Assembly: GCF_030463535.1 (NCBI RefSeq) | Contig: NC_132892.1 | Span: 29,228,341 to 29,292,340, forward strand | Reading direction: 5' to 3' | Origin: Salminus brasiliensis | Lineage: Eukaryota > Chordata > Actinopteri > Characiformes > Bryconidae | Length of the DNA stretch: 64,000 nucleotides | In this document: positions 8,502-49,612 of the stretch, piece by piece | How positions within the stretch are numbered: position 1 is the first letter of the stretch | Layout of the letters: every line of letters starts with the position of its first letter | Position numbers and translations under genes: made by a program | Notes under the pieces: model-generated | Seen by the model: only the letters and a program-made list of their open reading frames with translations | Told to the model about the DNA's origin: nothing | Databases searched by the model: none

Positions 8502-10698
8502 GGGCGGACGGGGCTGCGGAGATGAATGACCTCCCCCCCCTTAGCTGTGCTGGGATCAGCAGCCTGGTGTGGGTCCTGCAGGGCCGGGGTGTGGGCTGTG
8601 CGCGTGATGATGGGTGGTCAGCAGGTTATCAGGGCAGATAAGGAGCAGGCGCGTTAAAGGCGTGGTATTTTAGATCTAGAAGGCTTGTCCAAATGTTTGT
8701 GGACACCCCTTCTAATAAATGCATTGAACTACTTTAGGTTGCACCCATTGCTGATACAGATGTGCATATGCACACACACACAGGTTGTCTAGTCCCTGCT
8801 AATAGATGAGGACTCTCTGGTGCAGATAAACATTGATGAATCTATTGTCACTGTGCTGCCTAATAATGCCAGGCGTGGGCTAGAGGGGTATAAAGCCTCC
8901 CAGCATTGAGCTGTGGAGCAGTGGAACTAGCTGTGTTCTCTGGAATGATGGTGGTGGAGCTCCATCCAGTACTTTTGGGATGAGTTTGGGATGATGAGGT
9001 GGGGTGGTGATCATCATATGTCCTGACCTCACTAACACAGCAATGCTCCTCCAAAATCTAGCAGAAAGCCTTCTTCCTGGGACAGTAGAGAGAGTTACTC
9101 CAACAAAAGCAGGGTTAACTATTTTAATAGTCTTGATTTTGGAAGAAACAGTGAATAAGCAGGTGTCCCAATATTTTTGTCCATTTCGTGCATATGTGGA
9201 GAATATTTATATGGAACCATGACAACTCAAAGAACCAATTGAATGCATGAGAAGATCATTTATATGATGGATGTTGTTCTGGTTGTGCTGCAGTAGAACT
9301 GACAGGTCCGTCTCTTGTCTTACTGGTCTTTTCAGCACTATGGGGATTGGCTCCGGCAGCTTTCCTCTGGAGCAGCAGTCCAAAGATGATGAACAGATTG
9401 TATATTACGGGTTTTACGACACTGAGGGAGTGCCGCACACCAAAAGCGGGGACAGGCAGCCGGTGCAGGTCTCCATACAGGTGAGCTACTGTTAATGTAT
9501 GGTGTAATAAAAGAGTGTAAAAGTGCTACAAGGGGTTCTTTGATTGCTCTTCTCAACCAACATGAAACCGGTCCCTTCCATGCATTGCATGCCTGCATTT
9601 TCACCCAAACCGAATTCGGATTCAGAACCTGAAAAGTTTGTTCCCAGTCAAGTTGTAGAGGGCAGGGAAAGCCACAATGGCAGTGCCCTCGGAGAGCGTG
9701 CAGCAGTCTACTTCCATTGATGACGCATCCAGATCCAATCTGGATCAAATACGGGCCAGATTGCTGGATCTGGTCCGAATCAGTTAAGAGGTTTGTAAAC
9801 TTGGAGTGTTTCCCCTTGGGTTTGGTGGTTGGTGTGGCGCAACAGATAACACCACTACTGGCCAGGAAGCTACCACACCATGTGAGAGACTAGGGTTCGA
9901 TTCCCGGTCTGGGTGACTAGGTGCTGCGCTACACCAATAAGAGTCCTTGGGCAAGACTCCTAACACTACATTGGCCCTCCTCTGTAATACGAGTAACCTT
10001 GTAAGTCGCTCTGGATAAGAGCGTCAGATAAATGGTGTAAATGTAAATGTTTATTTTCACACAAGGAAAAAGCTAAGCACACCAAAATGCATCACAGCCC
10101 ACAAATCATGTGACAATGTTCTCTCTGCTTAGTGGTCAAGTCAGTCAGTCTGGGGTGGGAGCAAGAAAGTTAATACAGGAAGAAGGTCCTGTGTTCTGGA
10201 CTAGGGCAGATCAGAGGGCACATCACGTTCTCACCACGAACAAACTGCAGTTCGTTTGGTACCAGACCGAGACCACCTCCTCTCAAAGGTCTCTGTGTGG
10301 TTGTTATTATTCACATCTGCCCAAACGAATCACACCAAGGGTGAAATCGACCCAGAGTCTGGACTAAAAAGCACAGGTGTGCAAACCTGACCAGAAGATC
10401 ATTTGGTGAAAAAGAGCTATTAGCAATGTGATAGAAGAACCATTTCAGGTCCATAAAGAACCATGTTTGTAAAAGAGATGCTAGAACGAAGGCACCGAAG
10501 CTCCTCATTAAAAACATGATGTCTTCTTCTCAGTTCAAGGACGCTGGAGTGTTTGAAACGGTCTGGCAGGTGAAATACTACAACTACTACAAGCGGGAGC
10601 ACTGTCAGTTTGGCAACAAGTTCAGCTGCATCGACTACGAGGTGAAGCCTAACGAGACGCGCAGCCTGATGTGGATCAACAAGGAGGTCTTCCAGTAA
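8277..10698 (+). CDS. cnrip1: CB1 cannabinoid receptor-interacting protein 1
   Basis: Three coding exons, 8277-8455, 9336-9480 and 10534-10698, splice with GT-AG ends into 162 aa, close to the 164 aa of mammalian CNRIP1. The family hallmarks are all present: [22 protein letters not shown] and [11 protein letters not shown] in exon 1, [19 protein letters not shown] in exon 2, and [18 protein letters not shown] plus [10 protein letters not shown] in exon 3. The protein is a small cytosolic beta-barrel-like protein that binds the C-terminal tail of the CB1 cannabinoid receptor and modulates its tonic signalling. The start is the ATG in a CpG-rich context, in frame with the family N-terminus. It lies beside ppp3r1 as in other vertebrates. 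Teleosts may carry two paralogues (a and b); which one this is was not determined. Confidence 0.97.
8477..8501. repeat. (CA)n microsatellite
   Basis: A CA run just inside cnrip1 intron 1. Confidence 0.95.
8686..9186 (-). mobile_element. Tc1/mariner-type MITE, near full length
   Basis: One end reads TGTCCAAATGTTTGTGGACA and the other is the reverse complement of ACAAAAATATTGGGACACC, so the two ends are imperfect inverted repeats. The interior shares GGGGTATAAAGCCTCCCAGC and other blocks with at least ten more copies in this window. It lies in cnrip1 intron 1 and has no coding capacity. Confidence 0.85.
9785..10380. repeat. Interspersed repeat split by a SINE
   Basis: CTTGGAGTGTTTCCCCTTGG at the left and TTTTCACACA...GGGAGCAAGAAAGT...GAAGGTCCTG at the right match one uninterrupted copy at 57335-57505. 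The two halves here are separated by the SINE at about 9832-10052. The CACACC/GGTGTG-rich interior suggests a non-autonomous DNA transposon. It is in cnrip1 intron 2. Confidence 0.7.
9832..10052 (+). mobile_element. tRNA-derived SINE
   Basis: The 5' part has a polymerase III A-box-like GTGGCGCAACAGATAACACC and a B box in GGGTTCGATTCCC, the layout of a tRNA-derived SINE head. The 3' part has the widespread fish SINE/L2-type tail GTAAGTCGCTCTGGATAAG followed by an ATGTAAATGT repeat end. Confidence 0.85.
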
Positions 10699-11595
10699 GA
10701 GACAGCCACCATAGCAATAACCGGCTGAAGCACAGCGCAGCGGCACTACACCTGTGTGGACAGTAACCATCACTGGGCAGTTTATGTACTGGACGGAGGC
10801 ATGGAGTCCGGTCATTTTAAAAGGAATACTCAAGCCAAAGATGCTAACACGGCTAACAGTGTGGCAGGGACCTATCAGCATGATTTACTCATTACTATTA
10901 GCGTGTTAGCATTTCTGAATGACGTATTCCTTTAAGAGAAAGAGACGAGGGCCTTCAATGACTGATCAGTGGTCAAAAGTGGTCAAAAATCTTCACAGTT
11001 TTTTTTTGTGTGTGTGTGTCATGCATGTTGATGGTTTGTATGCATTATTAGTCAATCAAGGACCAAATTTTAACCCCTTGAACTCCTATTATTCAGTTAT
11101 TCTTATTAAGGCTTAGTAGTAAGCAGCTACACATTATTTGCTAGCTATGAATTGAATATGTGTGTAGTTGTGAGTGGGGGATTCAAGTGAAGACCCCAAT
11201 ATAGAGTTTTTAAGGGTTTAAGGGGTTAAAAGTGTGCATAGTGTTCTGTTCGTTTTACCTGTTAGAGAGAGATCCCCTCTATCTAATGCTGTTCTTATTG
11301 CACTGTAGATCTTCTGTGATATTGGGCCCTTTTTTGTTATTAGTGTTTCAGTAATTCAGAACAAACTTCAGTTATGTTCCCAGATTTTCCTCGAACTGTA
11401 ACCCATACCTCACGCTCGGTTTGTATGCTGCCCAGTAGCTTATATATTTGCATATTAAATTTCAAGCATAAAGGTCAATCAAAGTGCTTTACGTTTAGAA
11501 AAGCACGATCAAACAGCAGGACATCAAATGAATATACATCAAATGAAGATAATACACCATGTGCGATTCATTCAGATGCATTCTCTCTCTGTACA
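10699..11595. other. Probable cnrip1 3' UTR and flank
   Basis: No other gene is seen. No canonical AATAAA was found close after the stop; an ATTAAA at 11453-11458 is a possible variant signal. The 3' end of the transcript is therefore unresolved. Confidence 0.4.
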
Positions 11596-11599
11596 AATG

Positions 11600-12482
11600 T
11601 GTTGTCATAGCAACTGTTGCTAGGTTTGGACAGGCAGAGGGTCTAGCTGTCCTGTCAGGCCCATGCTCTGCCCACAGAAGTGTTCTATGGTAGCAACTGT
11701 TGCTAGGTTGGACAAGCAACACAATGGGGGGGGGGGGGACACAGTTGTGAGCAGAGCACGAAAAGGACAGTTAGGCCTGTTCCTTGGCTAACCTAGCAAC
11801 GGTTACTATGAAAGAATGCATTTTTGGGTGACCTATTGATAAGCAAGCCTAGCAACACATTTTTGGATGGAGCGTGGTTAGGTTAATTAGGGCCATTGCT
11901 TGTTCGACCCAGCGACAGTTGCTAGGAGCACATTTGCGGACAATAGCATGGATAGGACCGTTCGACCCATTGACACAATTTTGGGTAGAGCATGGTTTAT
12001 TGAATTAGGCCCATTCATAAATAACCTAGCAACCGTTGCTACAAAAGGACGCATTTGTGGATAGGAGCATGGATAGGTCACTAAGGTCCATCGCTTGTCC
12101 AACCTAGCAACAGTTGCTATGAAAGAACACATTTGTGGACAAGGCCATGGATAGGGCACGTTTTTGGGTGGAGCATGGGCAGGTTAATTAGGGCCATTGC
12201 TTGTCCAACCTAGCAACAGCTGCTACAAAAAAAACATGTTTGAGGACAACAGACAGTTTGGCTTGTCCAACCTAGCAACAGTTGCTTTGAAAAAACACAT
12301 TTGTGTATAGGAGCATGGATATGTCACTAAGGTCCATCGCTTGTCCAACCTAGCAACATGGATGGGGCAGTTGTCCATCCTTGCAACGGTTGCTATATGC
12401 GAACACATTTTGGGTGGAGCATGGGCAGGTTAATTAGGGCCATTGCTTGTCCAACCTAGCAACAGTTGCTATGAAAGAAGCT
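11600..12482. repeat. Degenerate minisatellite with AGCAACnGTTGCT palindromes
   Basis: Some ten copies of a unit that centres on CCTAGCAACAGTTGCTATG, with spacing that varies from about 70 to 170 bp. Accompanying phrases such as GGGCCATTGCTTGTCCAACC, ACACATTTGTGGA and GGAGCATGG recur in mixed order. The first two units are in the opposite orientation to the others. The 13-bp core is a near-perfect palindrome. Confidence 0.85.
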
Positions 12483-12489
12483 CACTGCT

Positions 12490-13515
12490 AGCAGTGTAGG
12501 TACCTAGGAAGGGCGTAGGAGAAGGGAAGGTTAATGCATTCCTGCATTTTGGACCACGCTCTCCATCGCCCACATCTTACAGTACATTTTCTGCCCCGTC
12601 ATGGTTACCAACATAATGGAACTTCTTTTTTTTCAGCGTCTCTTCACTGATAATGCCTTACTGAAGGCATGCAGTTACTCCAGTATTTTAGCTGTACAAT
12701 GAAAAAAGGGCAGCGCTCAATAATGCTTGCTCCAAAAGGGTGCTGTCTGCATATATCTGCATATACGATTATACGAAGTTAATGTGATAAAGAAAAGGCC
12801 GATCGCTGGACGTGGTGATGTTCCGGGACTGGCGCTGGTACCTATTTATTTGTGAATGGTGTGTGTATTTATTGTGTGAGAGTATACAGTATGAACTGTT
12901 TCTGGATTCTAGTTGTTTTTATAGTCGTTTATGGCTTCTTCAGTGCTTTTTAAGTTGCCTACCTCTTCATACCACAAACGAACTGAAGGCCTGCACCACT
13001 CCATATTTGGGTTTTTTGCTGATTGGTGATGAATATACCCAATTTGCCGTCATTGTCATCAAGTTATAATGAGTTACAGTACGTTCCTTCTGTGATGACC
13101 ATATTACAATCACATACAATCTTACTACCTTCCCATGAGTGAGAGCGTGGGTGCTGCTAGAACAGAAGACCATATAAGTTGATGACAATCCAGAACAACG
13201 ACCTTATAAGGTTTGAAAATATCATCGAAATTCGAAATATCAGCACAGTGGTTGGAGTGGGCCTTTACTTCAGATGAATTAAAGCATCTCATAACTTATT
13301 GCTTGAATTTTTTGTTTTTACTTTTATTATATTGGCTTGTGTGGTAATTGTGTGCATTTCTCAATAAGTATCTGATTAATTGTGTCTTTTTTTTGTATTA
13401 TTTAAGGCATTTCTGTGCAACTCTGAGCCAAATTGTTCACTTCTTTGGGTTTTTTCAAGATAAAAAGATCAAAATGCTTAAAAAGTGTCTTATTTCATGA
13501 GTATTCGCACACAGC
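12490..13515. other. Non-genic stretch between cnrip1 and ppp3r1
   Basis: No gene, tandem repeat or known repeat family was recognised. It could include the distal 3' UTR of cnrip1; an ATTAAA occurs at 13278-13283. Confidence 0.4.
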
Positions 13516-13519
13516 TTAC

Positions 13520-14115
13520 ACTACACTTACACTGAAGGCATTTAGCAGACGCTCTTCTCCAGAAGTGCTTCACTGTTTACTCAGAAAATACCCTTAGTTT
13601 GTATCAGCTAGGATCCAAAAGATCCCTCTAAGCTACTCTAGATACTACTAAACACAAGAGTCAGTATGGAGACCATAATTCTCCACACTACACTTTGCCC
13701 AAGTACTCTCAGAAGAGGAGGGTCTTCAGTCTGGGTTTGAAGACAGTGAGCGTTGGACACCCAGGGGAAGCTCGTTCCACCACTTTGGTAAAAAAGTCTG
13801 GACGCTCGTCTTCCGTGGATCTTAAAGGATGGCGGGTCGAGCCGAGCCGTACTCGAAGCTGACAGGGCTCTTGGTGCAGATCGGCTTTTGACCATTGCCA
13901 TCAAGTACGGAGGGGCTGGCTTGTCCAGTCTTGGCCTTGTAGGCCAGCGTCAGGGTTGTGAATCTGATGAAGCCAGTGAAGAGAGAACACAGCAGAGGAG
14001 GAAGAGCTGAACATGGCTGAATTTAGAAACGTTGAAGATGAGATGAATTGCAGGGGCTTGATGGAGGACCAGCCAGAGGGGAGTTGCAGTAATCAAGTCT
14101 GAACAAGCACCTGGG
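13520..14115. repeat. Long interspersed-type repeat with fish SINE/L2-like end
   Basis: GGCATTTAGCAGACGCTCTT at 13537 is the common end motif of many fish SINEs and L2-like LINEs. The remaining ~570 bp (GAGGAGGGTCTTCAGTCTGG, AGGCCAGCGTCAGGG, GGGAGTTGCAGTAATCAAG) resembles an abundant teleost dispersed repeat. I recognise the style but cannot name the family with certainty. Confidence 0.55.
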
Positions 14116-14429
14116 TGACCTCTCTAGAGCGGCAGGTCGAATTCTTCACTTTCGTGACCAAACTCGTGTGTCAGATCAGTGACTAGGCAGCTGCTTAGAG
14201 GGGGCCATGGCTGCTGATTGTTGGAAAAGGCTTTGACATTTGGATTGCTAGGCCTTTCCTAATGATTACTGTGAACAAGCCACAGCTAAGTAGGGTTTGA
14301 GGCCTTGTTAAAAGATATCTGAGGGTTCAGATCTCTTGGGAGGACCAAATGTTTGCATGGTGTTCGTTTCAATTTTTCAGAAATGTTGACCAGGGTGCCC
14401 AAACGTTTGCCTGCTACTTTATATACGAA

Positions 14430-14688
14430 TTTTGGCTTTTCAACATCAGGGCGAGACAGTTTAGCACTGTCTGAGACGTCTTTACTCATGTTGTGTCATG
14501 TCTCAGCTCTTGGGCTGTCCTGAACGTATTAGGACGGCCCAATCTGGCCATGTTGGTCAGTTGTCCCACTTGTAAATGATTTAGTGGACAGTGAAACGGT
14601 CGGAGATCTTTTTAAACCCCTTCCCAGACTTACCTGCCTCTTCAACCTTCTTTCTGAAGGCCTCAGAGCGATCTTTGGTTCTGGCCAT
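14430..14688 (-). pseudogene. Tc1-like transposase N-terminus, degraded
   Basis: From an ATG at 14688 the minus strand reads MARTKDRSEAFRKKVEEAGK and then SGKGFKKISDRFTVH before a stop. This matches the paired-like helix-turn-helix start of Tc1/mariner transposases (MxKTKELSxxxRKKVVxxHKxGKGYKKIS). The downstream part is frameshifted. The catalytic DDE region is absent here. Confidence 0.75.
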
Positions 14689-15149
14689 GATGGTGATCTG
14701 ATCTTCACCACTCAGTTCAACTTCAGTCAAGAACAAAGCGATGTCTAAATGTCTGAGGTTTAAAATCCTGTAAAGATCCTCTTAAAATCCTCCCAAATCC
14801 TCTGTAACCATGTTCAGATCATCTGCAGCTGATGTAATTGTAATTTTACACAGTTAGCTAAATGTGTGGGTGTTTACCTCACAAAAAAATATATTTCTAT
14901 TAATTACATTTTGCAAATGATCTGTTAAAGACATTTCTTGTCCAGTTATATGAAATCTCAGTTTTGTCAGAACTGGTGTTTATATGTTAAAGGCAAAGGT
15001 TTTCATGGGTGTCCTGGCCGTGGGGAGAGCAGCGGTCTGAGATCCCCAAACCAGAGTGAACAACTCAGGAGTCACCAAACTGCTCTGAATAGTAATAGAA
15101 ATCTGTGGAGCCCCCTTAAAGTGCTTTAATTGGACTCATGATATATTTT

Positions 15150-15735
15150 CCTCCAATTCTCCCAGAGAGAGAGAGAGAGATCCTAAAAACGCCTAAACGC
15201 AAATGTAAACAAACGCATAGCGCCAGCGTTGATCGTTTATTTAGTTATTTAATAATGTATAGTTGTTATTTATATTTTGTATTATTACTATATATTTAAT
15301 TTAATTGTAGTTAACTTACTTCATTATTATTCGTTTTAATTGTATAGCTTTTTATAGATTTATCTTATTTATTTACTCAAGTAAAGAGTCTTATTTATTT
15401 GTTCTACTCTTACTTTGATTGTTAGCAGTCATTCCCTTAATTTAACTAATTTATTATTAGTTCCATCAATTAATACCTCAATTTAATTAATCGATTTTCG
15501 ATTAATCGTGGCGATTTTTTTTTTGGGGGGGGGGGTTAAAAAAGATGGGAAAAAAGATAATTTAATAAACTGAGAAAATAATTAATTCAGTTAAGAAAAC
15601 AGGTTATTAAACTGAGGGAACGAGTTATGAAATTATGGGAACAATTTTTTTTAAAACAGTTCATAAAATTAAGAGAATCTTAAGAAGTTCTGAAATAAAT
15701 CTGTAAATCCCTAAATATTATTATTTTAATATTAT
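15150..15735. other. AT-rich non-genic stretch
   Basis: Low-complexity A/T sequence with TTATTT repeats and a T9/G10 tract at about 15518-15537. No gene seen. Confidence 0.6.
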
Positions 15736-15744
15736 TATTTTTCT

Positions 15745-16110
15745 ACGTTGGCGCTCCGTAGTGAGGAGCCCGTGAGGAACCCTCCGCCTCCTCCCTTTTA
15801 AGGGTGTAGTGAACACTCGAACACTCGAACACGCACACGGAGATAGCGAGAAGTCCCCGGATGTACTGTACTAACGCCCCTCCCCCTGCTTCTCTCCCTC
15901 GCTCTCTCTCCTCCTGCTCTGCCCACTCTGCGCGCCTCCCGAGCCCTACCGCAGTGAATCCGTCATCCGTCGACACAGGTCCAGAAGAACCGAGCCAAAA
16001 GGGTCGGGGAGTGACGGTGCCAGAACCGGTGATCGCTCAGCCGCTTTTAAAAAAAAAGGCCACTCTTCATCTTCCTCTTCCTCGAGTGAAATTCGGCCCG
16101 AGGCGACAGA
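15745..16110 (+). promoter_or_regulatory. ppp3r1: ppp3r1 CpG island, promoter and 5' UTR
   Basis: CpG content rises sharply after AT-rich sequence and continues through the start codon into the first 700 bp of intron 1. CT-rich tracts lie at 15890-15915. No TATA box is evident. The region directly precedes the exon that carries the start codon, so it should contain the promoter and 5' UTR. Confidence 0.6.
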
Positions 16111-44829
<28,719 letters not shown>

Positions 44830-45581
44830 ACGGACAGATGGCCCCTTCACCAAACGCCTCTCTCTCTCTCTCTCGATCTCTCAATCTCCCTTTCTCTTTC
44901 TAATCTCTCTCTCTCTTTCTGTGCTCTCTTTCTCCATTGTTCTAGCTTTCTTTTCCTCTCTCCCCGCTCTCTCCTCCACGTCTGAGAATCAGCTCACAGT
45001 GTGTCCGGCTAACGCTCTGCCCTTATTTATCTCCCTCTGTTTCGCTTTCTTGCTCGCTCACCCTCTCTCTCACCCCCACCCCCCCCCTTTCTCTTTAAAC
45101 ACAAGTATTTTTTTTGTTTGGTGTGTTTTCACACCGCCTCCCCCCCACCCCCTCCCAAAAAACAAAACCGAAAAAAACCAATTCAAGACGCCAATCATTC
45201 TAAGTGTTATTGAGCTTCTTCTGCTGGCGATGTCCGGGCGTTTGATTTAGGGAGGCTGAATAAATGGCTTTTCTGACACTGAGCAAGCATTTCAGTTTGG
45301 TGGAGGAGGGGAAAGAGAGAGAGTTTGATTGAGTTGAGTGTATATCTGTGCGTATGTGTGTGTGTTTAAATGAGTGTGTGTGCGCGTGTGTGTGTTAGTA
45401 GTTTGTTTTTTCTTTTTTTGTTTTTGAAGGGGGGGCTTTTTTATATTTATTTTTGGTCTTGTCGTTTTTTAAAGGTGAGGATGTAGGTGTACAGGGAAAT
45501 GTCTAAGCGGCGGCGGAGGCGTAACACGACGTACTTGATTTCACGGCGGCATGCGGATAGAGCGTCAAGTGCCAATCAAGC

Positions 45582-45852
<271 letters not shown>

Positions 45853-46349
45853 CTAGAAATCCCTCTCCAAGGCTGTTCAGCGTTTTTGGCTCTGCCGGAA
45901 AGTACTACTACATGAGTCGCTCGCTCACAGGTTCAAACAAGTTTCCCCATGTAGGCAGACTAGTCAACCTTCGCGGGACCTCTGCTTCAGATATCACGGA
46001 ACGAAAGAGGTTGATTGTGTTTTGTAATACAGGGTGTGTATGTATGTATGTATGTGTGTGTGAGTGTGTGTGTGTGTGCTCTGTTTATACTGTCAGGGTG
46101 TTAAAAATGCAGTCCTTGCTTTCTGATATCCAGTGGAGTAGATTTAAATGCAAAAACAGCTGAAGTTGTGCACATACACAAACTTTATGGTTTACTTTTA
46201 TGACACCATAAATATTTTTTGGTTTGTTTGTTTTTTCTTCTGCAGGCGTTTTACTTTTTGTCAGTCGTCAGATAGCGACACACACATACACACACACAGC
46301 TACTGGATGGAATAGTGCCATCTGCATCCCTAACTTTTTTTTTTTTGTC

Positions 46350-46352
<3 letters not shown>

Positions 46353-46408
<56 letters not shown>
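46353..46408. repeat. (GT)n microsatellite
   Basis: About 28 GT units preceded by a T tract. Confidence 0.97.
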
Positions 46409-46411
<3 letters not shown>

Positions 46412-47029
46412 GCATTTATCAACTTTTGCAACATTTATTATAATTGAATTTTATGATTATTAATAATAATACTGATTGTTTTTCCACTCATTGTTAAAGA
46501 CGTATGTATGGAGGATCAGCACATACTACCCCACAGTCACACGTGTGTTTGTTTCTGTGTTTGTTTTTGTTTGGGAAATTAAAAGTTCAGCTTCATTTTT
46601 CAGACTTTTGACTGCAGGCAGCGTTGTAAAGAAGTGATTTCGTTCATATTTGTATATTAGAAACAGGAAGTTCAGAGGTTGCCGTTTGTTTATTTATAGG
46701 CTAAGAGGCTACCTATCGTGGCATTGAAGCAGTAGGATAGGCCATGTCGACACATCATACCCCTCGTATCGGATTCTTCTCGAGCTTTCTGAGCGAACTG
46801 ATGGAGGTCAGTGAGGGATTTCTGGCCAATGAAAATCGGGGGGGAGGGGGGGAGAAAACGCTGCTGTGAACGGCGGTTAAACGTAAAAAAAAATACGTAG
46901 TAAACATAAACGGTTGTCTGCTTAGCTTTTTCGCTTTGAAACGGTCGCTTCCGTTGCGAAGGATGCTTGGTGCTTCACAGTGAGATTCTCCACCCATATT
47001 AAGATGAGCCCCTCCCACCTCCTGTGCTG

Positions 47030-47420
47030 GGATTGGCTAGCAGAGTAGCATCTCCTGTGCTAGGATTGTTGGCTTTAACATGCCTTTGTCAATTGGTACT
47101 CGCTGTCTCCTCTCCTCTGATACATGTGCAACCAGCCACCGCCTCTTTTCACACTGCTGCCGACCACCAGGCATCAAACCTCACTGGGCAACCAATGAGC
47201 TCAGAGGAAAACGTGCCCAGGTACCCAGTTCTGATGCAGTGATCGGCAGCATCACACTAAGGTGATATGAGGGGGTGAGAGCGAGAGCCATCTACCCTAC
47301 CCAGAGAGCCAGTTGTGCACTCTCAGGTTCCGGCTGCTGATTGCAGACAGCATGATTCGGGACCCTGATGCCATATTGCGCATTGTAATACTGGCTCTAG
47401 AGCGGCAAAGGGGTCGAGTG
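47030..47420 (+). repeat. SINE-like dispersed repeat
   Basis: GATACATGTGCAACCAGCCA, CCGCCTCTTTTCACACTGCT and GGCAGCATCACACTAAGG are inverted counterparts of phrases at 39650-39930. Ends are not sharp. Confidence 0.45.
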
Positions 47421-47990
47421 AGTATAAATATGGACTTCCCAAGAAGTCTGGCATATTCCCCTTTTCAAATCTGCTAATCGATGCTGAGATCTGATCTTTT
47501 TAATATGTATATGTATACATAAAGCTTGATCATTTCTTAATTGTAGAAATTTGTACTAAATTGACCTGAATTGGCAGCAAAACCGATCAAACACTGATCT
47601 TGATACCGATATGATTCTGATATCATCGTGACATCCCTAAAAACTACAGATCTGCACCGATGCTAATGTGCTAAGGCTGACGATACTGAGTTTCAGGGTC
47701 AGATGGATGAGCGTTAGCTACTAGCCAGTCATAGCGAAGGAAGCGAGGTACTGCTAGCCCGTCCCAGTACAGCTAGCATTAGCTTTTGGGGAAATTTTGA
47801 GGTTGGGGAGGGGAGGGAATTTTTGGAATTTAAAATTTTAAAAACTAAATATTTTAAAGTTGATTTAAAAAAAATTATATATATAAAAAAAGAAGCGCTT
47901 TCACAATCTCGCGCCCACGCGAGAGCTTAGTGTGTGCAGAATGGCGCCTCCACTCATTCTCTCACTCACTCTCTCTTTTCTCTTAAAACT

Positions 47991-47992
<2 letters not shown>

Positions 47993-48034
<42 letters not shown>
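47993..48034. repeat. (CT)n microsatellite
   Basis: An uninterrupted CT run of about 20 units. Confidence 0.97.
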
Positions 48035-48037
<3 letters not shown>

Positions 48038-48906
48038 TGCACGACCGATGGCTCTTATTAACGTCTTTTCCGAATAAGACCCTCGAAGGTCTTGTGATGT
48101 GCTTTGCATGAAAACGGGAGGGTGTCTGTCTGTAGTTTTTTTTTTTTTTTCTGTTCTTTTTCTTTCTCTGTTCTTCTTAATATGCTCATTTCTTTTCTTT
48201 CGGTTGTGCATGTAGGTCCTACTTTTTGGAAAGCGATCCTCTTGTTTACATATGAATCGTACAATTAATATTATAGGCTATGAATGACAGTTACATATAA
48301 ATATATGGATGTTGCCAAACTTTTGGTAAATGTTTTAAATATGGAAATGATATTATTAAAAAAAACAAGCGTACTCCACTACATGTATCCATAATTCTTT
48401 ATGATAATGAGATGAATATAATAATCTGAATCAGTGTCACATTCAGCAAGGCTTCACCTTCAGCCCCTCCCCTCCACGAGGCAGCTCGCTGTTGAAACGA
48501 GGGGGGGGCCACTCTTGTTTTTTCCCTCTTTTTTTTTTTTTTTTTTTTGTTGTTTTGTTTTCTTTTGTTTTGTTCATGATTTGGTCGACTTGTTTTGTAC
48601 AGACTTTATTAACATGTAGTTCGGTTAGTGCTCCTCGCTTTGGATTTTCAGTGCTTTGTATAACTTAAGTTAGGGGGTTGGACGGTTTGTTATATCTCTG
48701 TGATATCGGTGAGATGGTGGCGGTTTTTCTGGGGGGATGAAAAAGGGAGGTTTTGAAATTTAAAAAAAAATAAAATGAATAAAAAAATAAAACAAACAAA
48801 ACATTTCAGTCTTAGGATTTCTGTTTTTGTTTAGGCCTATTCTTCATCTCTGCATGCTGCGTCATATGCTGTGGGAACCATTGAAATGTCTCTCATGACG
48901 ATGAGA

Positions 48907-48912
48907 AATAAA
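48907..48912 (+). promoter_or_regulatory. ppp3r1: Candidate distal poly(A) signal of ppp3r1
   Basis: AATAAA followed within 25 bp by a GTTAAAG...GTATTGTTGCTTT GT-rich stretch. It is the last hexamer before clear intergenic repeats begin. Confidence 0.4.
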
Positions 48913-49289
48913 ACATTTGAAACTTGTTAAAGCTTCGTATTGTTGCTTTATGGGCCGGACAGGGGTGTGTGTGTGTGTGTGAGACGATGTGGCCAATTTT
49001 ATTTTTATTGTTTTATTTTTATTTATTTATTTATTTATTTATTTGAACAAGTAAGACAGTCTCCAGATCATTTTTTTTTTTTACTTCATCGGTCCGATCA
49101 GCACACCTTAAGAAATGGCCTGATTCCGCCTGGCCTTAGCATCGGATGATTGCTTGATCGGATTGCGCTCTGATTTCACTCTGAATTAAAAACGTCAGCT
49201 ATAAACACCTCCGTCGTGGTCCGATTAGGATCGGATCCCTTAAACCACATTCAGAGGTGGTCAGAGACGGATCTTGTCCACATTTAATA

Positions 49290-49502
49290 CAGGGGGCAGT
49301 AGATGGTAGATAGTGGGTTGTGGGTTCGATGCCCACTGTCGGGCTCTTGATCAAGGCCCTTCACCCTCTCTGCACCCCGGGTGTTGGAGTTGGCTGCCCA
49401 CTGCTCTGGGTGTCTGTGTGTGGGCTTACTGCCCCAGTTCAAATGCAGAGGACACATTTTGCTGTACAGTACAGTGCCAAATACGTGCACCTTTACCTTA
49501 TA
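49290..49502 (+). mobile_element. tRNA-derived SINE
   Basis: GGGTTCGATGCCCACTGTCG holds the B box. The body has CAAGGCCCTTCACCCTCTCT and GGAGTTGGCTGCCCACTGCT, and the tail AAATGCAGAGGACACATTTT, all as in the inverted copy at 31690-31965. Confidence 0.85.
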
Positions 49503-49587
49503 CGGAGTACGTGTGATCAGATTTAATCAGACAAGAAGTGTTAATACGTAATTACTGTGCATCTCTGCTTCTATCCCCATCACTTGT

Positions 49588-49612
49588 GTGTGTGTGTGTG
49601 TGTGTGTGTGTG
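49588..49612. repeat. (GT)n microsatellite
   Basis: A short GT run. Confidence 0.95.

Noticed and set aside
8249-8641. Overlapping 130-codon frame across cnrip1 exon 1
   Set aside because: It is a shadow frame of the true cnrip1 exon and then reads the (CA)n tract.
11600-12482. CRISPR-like array
   Set aside because: The repeated palindromes have irregular spacing and the spacers are themselves repeated. The host is a vertebrate, and no cas genes are present.
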